From Coenobita brevimanus (taxonomy: Eukaryota > Arthropoda > Malacostraca > Decapoda > Coenobitidae), in the NCBI GenBank assembly GCA_032717465.1, contig CM064671.1, positions 52,051,998 to 52,115,997 of the forward strand: a DNA stretch of 64,000 bases, given 5' to 3'. How positions within the stretch are numbered: position 1 is the stretch's first letter; each line of letters begins with the position of its first letter. The notes under the pieces were generated by a model. That model did no database searches, had not been told where the DNA came from, and saw nothing but the letters and a program-made list of their open reading frames with translations. The position numbers and the translations under genes are program-made. Positions 57,554-64,000 of this stretch are shown here, in pieces.

Positions 57554-59289
57554 CTAAAGTCTAGATAAGCAATCTGCAATAACATTTTCTTTCCCCTTGA
57601 CATGTTGTATGTCTAATGAATACTCCTGAAGAAGTAGACTCCATCTTGCCAATCTCTGATTTTTATCTTTAAACTTACTAAGGAATTTCAGTGGGTTATG
57701 ATCGGTATAAATGACTATGGGGTCAAAACCAGAACACAAATAAAATGAAAAATGCTGTAAACCCAAAATCAAGGCCAAAAGCTCTTTCTCAATAGTTGAG
57801 TAGTTCTTTTGAGGTGGAGTGAACTTCTTACTGTAATAAGATACAGGATGTTCAATACCTGATCATCCTCTTGCAGCAAAACAGCCCCAGCTCCTGTATC
57901 ACTTGCATCAACAGCCATCTTAAAAGGCTTAGCAAAATTTGGAGTAGCGAGCACTGGCTGACTTAATAGAATAGCTTTAAGTTTGTTGAAAGAGGATTCA
58001 CAGTTATCGGTCCAGACAAATTCAACTCCCTTTTTCAGTAGGTCTGTAAGTGGTGATACAAGAATAGAAAAGTTAAGAACAAATCTCCTGTAATAACCTA
58101 CCATTCCCAAAAATCTTTGTAGCTCTTTCCTACTTTTAGGTCTGGGAAGATCACTTATAACCTGAACCTTAGCTCCTGGTGGTGCAACATGTCCATCACC
58201 AATTACATACCCAAGGTACTGAACTTTAGCTTGACCAAACTCACACTTTAATAAATTAGCTACAAGATTAGCATGAACTAAACGGTCAAGAAATTTACTG
58301 ACATGGCATAGGTGATCTTTCCAGTTGTCACTGAAGATTAATACATCATCAATATAAACAACACACCCTGCCAAACCGTCTGTTACAACATTCATGAGCT
58401 TCTGAAATGTGGCTGGTGCATTTTTCATACGATATGGCATTACCGAACATGCAAAAGCCTTTCCTAGTGTTACAAAACATGAGATCTCCCTAGCACGTTA
58501 AGTCATAGGTACTTGCCAGTATCCCTTTAACAAATCAAACTTACTTATGTACCTAGCCTTTCCGATCTTGTCTATGCAATCTTCCACACGAGGGAGAGGG
58601 TAAGTGTCTGTTTTGGTTATCTGATTAACACGTCTGTAGTCGATGCAAAGCCTCTGTGACCCACCTGGCTTAGGGACTAGAGTGACAGGAGAACTCCACT
58701 CGCTCTGACAGGGCTCAATCATCTTGTGGTCCAACAGGTAGCCAAGCTCCTTCTGGATGAGAGGAACTTTCACTGGGTTCACACGGTAAGGAGGCAATTT
58801 AATTGGCTTTGCGTCTCCAACATCGACATCATGCATCAACACAGTGGTTCTTCCTGGAGTAGCACAGAACACTTGCGGGTACTCCTGCAGTAATGCCGAA
58901 AACTCCTGCCTTTCCTTGGGAGGTAGATGAGAAAGCTTAGTCTGGAGATCATTCATGATATCAGGATTCTTCCCCAAACTATCACTCAGGCACATACTGC
59001 ATGGGAGAGCTTCACTTGCAGACTCGGGTGGAACAGCTACAGTGCAGACTGGATTATTTTCGTCCCGCCTGTGATATAATTTTAGCATGTTGATGTGACA
59101 AAGTTGCTTGCTCTTTCTACGATCTGGTGTGGCGATGACATAGTTGACATCACTGAGTTTCTTCTCCACGAAATAAGGGCCACTAAACTTGGCTTGAAGA
59201 GGTTGCCCATGAACTGGTAGCAGAATCAAAACCTGATCTCCTGGCTGAAAGTGGCGTAACCTGGCCTTCTTATCATACCAAGTCTTCAT
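57554..59289 (-). pseudogene. Gypsy reverse transcriptase and RNase H
   Basis: The frame 59289-58498 carries ELGYLLDHKMIEPCQSEWSS, VTLVPKPGGSQRLCIDYRRVN and ISKFDLLKGYWQVPMT (catalytic D). A TAA stops it at 58498. The same frame resumes with MPYRMKNAPATFQKLM, CVVYIDDVLIFSD (YIDD box) and the connection QRFLGMVGYYRRFV. RNase H follows with FKMAVDASDTGAGAVLLQED; a one-base shift near 57860 moves it to LILGLQHFSFYL, IVIYTDHNPLKFL and NVIADCLSRL. With no integrase behind it, the PPT and 3' LTR follow at once. Confidence 0.9.
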
Positions 59290-60529
59290 CCTCTCCTGAG
59301 CAGCTCCTAAATTCTCTCGCCAGCTGTAAAGCAGTGGACAGCCGTTCTTTGAAATTCATCACATACTCCAGCAGGTTGACGTCATCTTCCTCCGACAGCC
59401 AGCATTCCTTGAGTAGCTTAAGGGGTCCTCTTACTTCATGGCCAAACAGTAGTTCAAAAGGTGAGAAGCCCAGTGATTCATTTGGAGATTCTCTTGCGGC
59501 AAACACAACGAATGGAAGACCTTTATCCCAGTCTTTCTGATGTTCCAAACAGTATTTCTTGAGCATCGATTTGAGTGTTTGATGATATCTCTCCAACGCT
59601 CCTTGGGTCTGGGGATGGTAAGCTGAAGACGTGATCTGGGTGATGCCCAACTCTTTCAGAGACTGCTTGAAAACGTTTCACATGAAATTGCTTCCCCGGT
59701 CTGACTGTACCTCCTTAGGCAGACCAAACTTTGTGAAGAACCCTAGCATTTCCTTAACCACGTTCTTTGCTGAGATGTTTCTAAGTGGAATGGCTTCAGG
59801 ATAACGAGTAGCCATATCAATCATGGTCAACACATAGAAAATCCTGAAGAAGTCTTAGGAAGAGGGCCCACAATATCCACCAACACACGGGTGAAAGGCG
59901 CCTCAAAAGGAGGAATGGGAACTAGAGGTGCAACCTTTTCGGTCTGATTACACTTCCCCACAACTTGACAGGTGTGACAAGACTTACAATACCAGGAAAC
60001 ATCCCTGAAGATACCTGGCCAGTAGAAGTGTTTCAAAATGCGTGCCACAGTCTTCCTCACTCCAAGGTGTCCTGCCAAACTGGAATCATGAGCCACTCTA
60101 ATGATATCCTGCCTACAAACACGAGGGATGACAACTTGATGTACAACCTCCCATTCACAGTCGGCTGATGCTGTTGGGGGTCTCCACTTCCTCATAAGTA
60201 CTCCTGACTTTACATAATAACAAGTAGAAGCACCGGCTGACTCTTCTTCACTGTAAGCAGAGTTAGCTAGACCTTTCAACTCAGGGTCAGCAACCTGCAA
60301 CTCAACCAACTCTTGACGAGACAAATTATCAACACTACGGGGTACTGCCTCATCTGGTGAGTGGTCCAAATTAGCAAGAAAAGTGTCAGCTAGGATAACA
60401 TCATCATCATCATTATCCTCTAAATCACCAGTAACTTTAGACTTAGCCCTAGTGACAGCACATGCAGGGAACACATCAGGGACATCACAATCCCGGGACA
60501 CAGCCACTGGCTCACTAGACAACTGAGGA
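59273..60529 (-). pseudogene. Gypsy integrase, located before RT
   Basis: Zinc-binding HHCC: AHDSSLAGHLGVRKTVARIL, then FYWPGIF and WYCKSCHTCQ (60130-59985). The core starts TRVLVDIVGPLPKTSSG (first catalytic D). A one-base shift near 59840 and a TGA after SDRGSNFM (second D region) interrupt it. It resumes in 59650-59273 with ITSSAYHPQTQGALERYHQT (catalytic E), FSPFELLFGHEVRGPL and a C-terminal tail joining directly to the RT part. Integrase inserts the cDNA. Confidence 0.87.
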
Positions 60530-60885
60530 GCTGGACACACTTGACTTCCACCAATATCATTTCCAAGTAAGAATGTTACACCTGACATTGGGAGTGTCTC
60601 AACCAACCCAACCATAACAGAACCATTAACAAAACCAGACTCTAAATTCACTCTGCACAGAGGAACAGAGAAGTAATTATTCCCTACACCTTGTAAGATT
60701 ACAGTTTCATCAGAGGAATTAAAATTAGAGCCTAGAACACTGGTCAGCATAAGGGATTGGCAAGCACCTGTATCACGATATATTTGAACTGATTTCCTGT
60801 CATTACTGTCCAGAGGACTGACAAAACCATCAGACAGGAAATTAGCACATGAACTCTTGAGAGTGTCACCCACGTTACTGCTCAA
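60530..60885 (-). CDS. Gypsy protease domain (start of pol frame)
   Basis: The first part of an open 352-residue frame (60885-59827). VQIYRDTGACQSLML holds the aspartic protease D-T-G triad and GVTFLLGNDIGG the second conserved protease block. It processes Gag-Pol. Confidence 0.8.
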
Positions 60886-60904
60886 AGAGGAGCTCCATCA
60901 TGAG

Positions 60905-62160
60905 AATTTAAGTTACCCCTCAAAGCAGGTTCAGTTAACTCAGTTAAAGCATTCTGGGAACTCTCAAGAGTGGACACTAGACCAATTGACTGAATATTTA
61001 AAGACTCCTTTTTGTTCACATCACGCTGTCTCCTGAAACATCTCTCCGTAGTATGACCAAGCTTACTACAATAAGTACATTTACTTTTCTGAAATCTAGA
61101 GGTGAAGCTGGTATTTACTTCCTGAGAAACATCATCCTTATTCTCTTTCCTGTTACCTGTACTCTGAGTAGAGGCAACGTACTTACTCTCAGCTTTCCCT
61201 TTTCTTTAGAATATCTCTTGTGAGTGAGAACATATTCATCAGCTAAAACTGCAGCATCAGACAAATTATCTATTCTTTTCTCATCGAGATATAGGCTTAC
61301 ATCTTTATAAATACACCTCTTGAAATCCTCCAGCAAAATCATCTGCTTAAATTTACCAAAATCAGAATTCACATTCTTAGAATTTAACCACTGCTCTAAC
61401 AGATCTTCTTTGATTTTTGCATACTCAACATGGGATTGCTTATCTTGCTTGTAAGTTGTCCTAAATTTTACTCTATAGGCTTCAGGAACAAGCTCATAGG
61501 CCTTAAGAATCAAGCTCTTAACTACATCATAATTATCAGACTGATCCTGAGGCAAAGATGCATAAGTCACTTGAGCTTTACCGGTGAGAACAGTTTGAAG
61601 GAGTACTGGCCAATACTCCTTAGGCCAATTAAAACCTGTAGCTACCCTCTCAAACAACTGAAAATACTTTGTTAAATCAGATTCATTAAAAGGAGGGACA
61701 AGTTTAACATTTTTAGCCACATCAAAATCATCAGAGCTAGATGATCCAGTTCCACCTTGTTTCATGCGATACTCATGGTCTGCCTGAATCCTGGCAAGTT
61801 CAACTTGTGCCTGAGCCTGTATCTGTGCCTCCTGAATCCGAACCTGAGATTCCGCCTCCTTAGCCTGAGACTCAGCCTCCTTAGCACGTGCTTGAAATTC
61901 AGCTTCCTTCACACGAGCCTCCTGTAGGGCTAGCTGTAACTTAGCTAATTCAATCTGCGTTTGCTCATTTGGAGGAGTTACATTAAACAAGCTTTTATTA
62001 ATCATGCCAACAATTTGATCTTTAGAATGATGAGAGTGAACTGCAATTCCCAATTGTTGAGCAACAAGCTTAAGTTCATTCTTTGTTCTATATCACACAC
62101 TGTTTGCACATTTGACAAAAAATCTTTGGCTTCATCAAGTGTAGTAATAGTAGACATCAT
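60905..62160 (-). pseudogene. Gag of the Gypsy element with SCAN-like capsid segment
   Basis: Begins MSTITTLDEAKDFLSNVQ. A shift near 62080 leads into the long frame (62053-61115). That frame has a coiled-coil of Ala/Glu-rich repeats (KEAESQAKEAESQ), then YFQLFERVATGFNWPKEYWP and VPEAYRVKFRTTYKQD. ILLEDFKRCIYKDVSLYLDE and AAVLADEYVLTHK follow. The PEAYR-to-LADEY block resembles the SCAN domain, which is known to derive from a Gmr1-like Gag. A second shift near 61203 precedes the knuckle CTYCSKLGHTTERC (about 61085-61040). The frame ends with TGA at about 60905; pol is in another frame. Confidence 0.85.
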
Positions 62161-62216
62161 GAATAAGTAACAGTCACAAAATATCAAGCAATATCCTTAT
62201 GATAATATCCTGAATA

Positions 62217-62235
62217 TCCTGATATGAGGTCGCCA
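62217..62235 (-). promoter_or_regulatory. Primer-binding site
   Basis: In element orientation TGGCGACCTCATATCAGGA lies 6 bases after the 5' LTR. TGG is complementary to the CCA end of a tRNA. The tRNA species is not identified. Confidence 0.6.
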
Positions 62236-62241
62236 AATTTA

Positions 62242-63025
62242 TGTTACGGAACAGAGAAAGATAACGTACACTTTAAGTGAGAATGCTAAAAATCACTACT
62301 GTCCCGTAAAGTTCCAGGTTCAAAACAAAAGAGTTAGGTAAAATTACAAGTTAAAGTTTAATGCACAAACTAACAACAAAACATTCAGAACTCATAAGGA
62401 TAATGTAATGGCAAATAAACAGGTTAAATATATGGTTAACTGCAATAGCCTCTATTAACACGAAATTAGCAAGAGTAAATTTATCTAAGTCAGCCCTGAT
62501 GAAATGAGATACCAGATAATACTCAGTGAATGCCAGATAAATAATTACAGATACAAACTATTATCAAAAATGACTGACATAAAGAACCCCACACGAATCA
62601 CAAAAACTACTAGGCCTACAAATTAAACTTATGCTATACAGTACAAGAAAAAATGCAATAACAGTTATACTCAAATTACACACAGCTGCTAGATGTTTGG
62701 AGATTTCTTGAGCACTCACAATAATAATATCTGTACAGGGGAGGACAGAGATGTGAACAAAATGAGGAGCAGATCTAAGTGGCCATGATGCAGAGACTGA
62801 GCTCATTATATAGGGGCCAGGAGAGCTTGATACAACTTGTAATGAGGACAGCACAAATGAAGCCATGGGGACAAAGAGATGACAATCCCGCAAAGTATAA
62901 CAGAGATGTCGACTTACTCTACTATAACGGTAGAAGGGGGGACTGAGGCAGAACACGCTCGTGATCAAACATGCAGCAACTGTGCGTCAAAATTACACAA
63001 AGGATGATGAAATCATAGGCTATGT

Positions 63026-63029
<4 letters not shown>
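62242..63029 (-). repeat. 5' LTR of the Gypsy element
   Basis: Partner of 56705-57493, ending at the (TA)n tract on the right. Confidence 0.93.

Positions 63030-63085
<56 letters not shown>
63030..63085 (+). repeat. (TA)n microsatellite, right flank of LTR element
   Basis: Continuation of the tract split by the LTR insertion (left half 56622-56704). Confidence 0.95.
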
Positions 63086-63088
<3 letters not shown>

Positions 63089-63329
63089 GGTGGTCCATTT
63101 TTTTTTTCTCTTCAAATTTTCGCCACAAGGTTGTTTTCATGTTTTACAGTCTGTATGGCCTTTCTGCAAAATTTTGTACTATTCTATGAAAAATTTGAGG
63201 TCGCCCAACTTGGCATTATTCCTGCATTCAACTACTTTGGTTCATCATAACACACATAACATTTATTACAACTTACAAAAAAATACATATCTAAATGTGA
63301 CCATAAAGTTCTTTCATCAACTGGGCTAT

Positions 63330-64000
63330 TTTCCACTCATCAGTGTTTTCTTGGATGCTGTGGGCAACTGCTCTCGGTTGTTAGCCACAAGTTGCAGTAG
63401 ATACTGTTTCTGGTCATCATTTCGGGTCAAGGTGGTATTGTAACACTCAGAGTGATACCACTCTCCGCAACATCTTTGACATCCTTCATGTTTTGTGCAC
63501 GTCTTTCAAGATCTCTGTAGTGAGCATCCCCGCACCATTCCTTTGGGTCCTTCTTGAAGGAACTGGTGTGCACTTTCTTGCCCATCAACCTTCAAGGCAT
63601 CAAGAAAGGTAAATGTCCTCTTTGTGACATATGACACCAGGTCAGCTTGGATACCTGACGTGGGTTTTTCGATTCTTCTCGGACATGCACCATTTTGGGG
63701 GTGCTGGAGGTTTTGAACCATTCTTTTCTTAGTATTGCAATCAGCCCTGTCATAAAAAAAGTCTAACCCAATTAGGTGCTCTGACAGGTACCACAGGTGT
63801 CAGTTTAGAGCTCTCATAGCCTGCTGACCAATTTCATGTATGGGGTGATTGTCCAGTAGGTTCAGCAAGTCGATGTCATTGACAGGAACACTTGTACCCA
63901 TTTGTGCTTCATGCCAGTACTTGATGTAAATCAAGATGACAAGCAGAGCCATGTGGGTTACTTTGCGTTCCTCACATGATGTTAGATTGAATTATTGCCG
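63330..64000 (-). pseudogene. C-terminal part of an uncharacterised multicopy family, off right edge
   Basis: Minus-strand blocks in order: CEERKVTHMALLVILIYIKY, VPVNDIDLLNLLDN, HLWYLSEHLIGLDFF, KKRMVQNLQHPQ, GIQADLVSYVTKRTFTFLDA, a HQFLQEGPKEWCGDAHYRDL-like block after a shift, and an end resembling TLTRNDDQKQYLLQLVA. It has several stops and shifts. I recognise this as the end of a repeated, unnamed arthropod family related in style to the 4.9-7.06 kb copy. Function unknown. Confidence 0.55.

Larger units (their letters stand above)
56705..63029 (-). mobile_element. Gmr1-type Ty3/Gypsy LTR retrotransposon
   Basis: 6325 bp, minus orientation. LTRs of 789 and 788 bp start TGTTACATAG and end CCGTAACA in element orientation. 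It is flanked by ATAT on both sides within a split (TA)n tract. Order from the 5' LTR: PBS, Gag with SCAN-like segment and CCHC knuckle, protease (DTGA, LLGND), integrase (HHCC, then core), RT (YIDD), RNase H, PPT, 3' LTR. Integrase before RT is the known peculiarity of Gmr1-like elements; usual Ty3/Gypsy has it last. The coding part has a few frameshifts and stops. Confidence 0.92.

Overview
The window is eukaryotic, intron-rich and dominated by repeats. It has very long (TA)n, (GA)n, (CA)n and (TAGA)n microsatellites, many non-LTR retrotransposon pieces, several TIR DNA transposons and one LTR retrotransposon. These features, together with an ionotropic-receptor (IR) gene, point to an arthropod, most likely a decapod crustacean. 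That taxon is an inference; no taxonomic marker is present.

The only host gene I can support is an IR (variant ionotropic glutamate receptor) on the minus strand. I joined seven exons by frame, splice sites and domain order: 56069-55979, 55691-55391, 43182-42962, 42423-42246, 24485-24386, 21993-21864 and 20236-20117 (stop). They encode about 380 residues without a stop: end of ligand-binding lobe S1, TM1, pore region, TM2, lobe S2, TM3 and a short tail. The gene covers at least 36 kb and its 5' exons lie beyond the right edge. Its introns (287 bp, 12.2 kb, 538 bp, 17.8 kb, 2.4 kb, 1.6 kb) hold most of the mobile elements.

Left part (1-20 kb, downstream of the IR gene): a LINE endonuclease frame open for about 300 residues off the left edge; a hairpin-bearing ~510 bp repeat (R1); 3' ends of a LINE family with (TAGA)n tails; a ~117 bp tandem array with GGATCC-like motifs; two degenerate copies of multicopy uncharacterised protein families (4.9-7.06 kb and 14.4-15.7 kb); and a 5'-truncated LINE at 7.45-8.87 kb.

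Middle part (20-43 kb): a non-autonomous hAT with 8-bp target duplications; four piggyBac-type elements in one orientation at TTAA sites; a LINE split by a 3.2 kb element that has ~0.6 kb inverted ends and a degenerate nuclease-like gene; and a long I-type LINE (ORF1 with CCHC knuckles, endonuclease, RT, RNase H) that holds two of the piggyBac copies. One of these sits exactly at a TTAA inside the RT reading frame.

Right part (43-64 kb): a third R1 copy, a Tigger/pogo-like MITE, a reverse-oriented LINE, a CR1-like LINE split by a 1.27 kb TIR element, a mariner fragment, another CR1-like LINE, and a 6.3 kb Ty3/Gypsy element (56705-63029, minus). Its two LTRs differ almost only by indels. Its domain order is Gag-PR-IN-RT-RH, with integrase before RT as in Gmr1-type elements, and its Gag has a SCAN-like segment. 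It is inserted inside a (TA)n microsatellite. A last uncharacterised-family fragment runs off the right edge. No rRNA, tRNA gene or CRISPR array was found.
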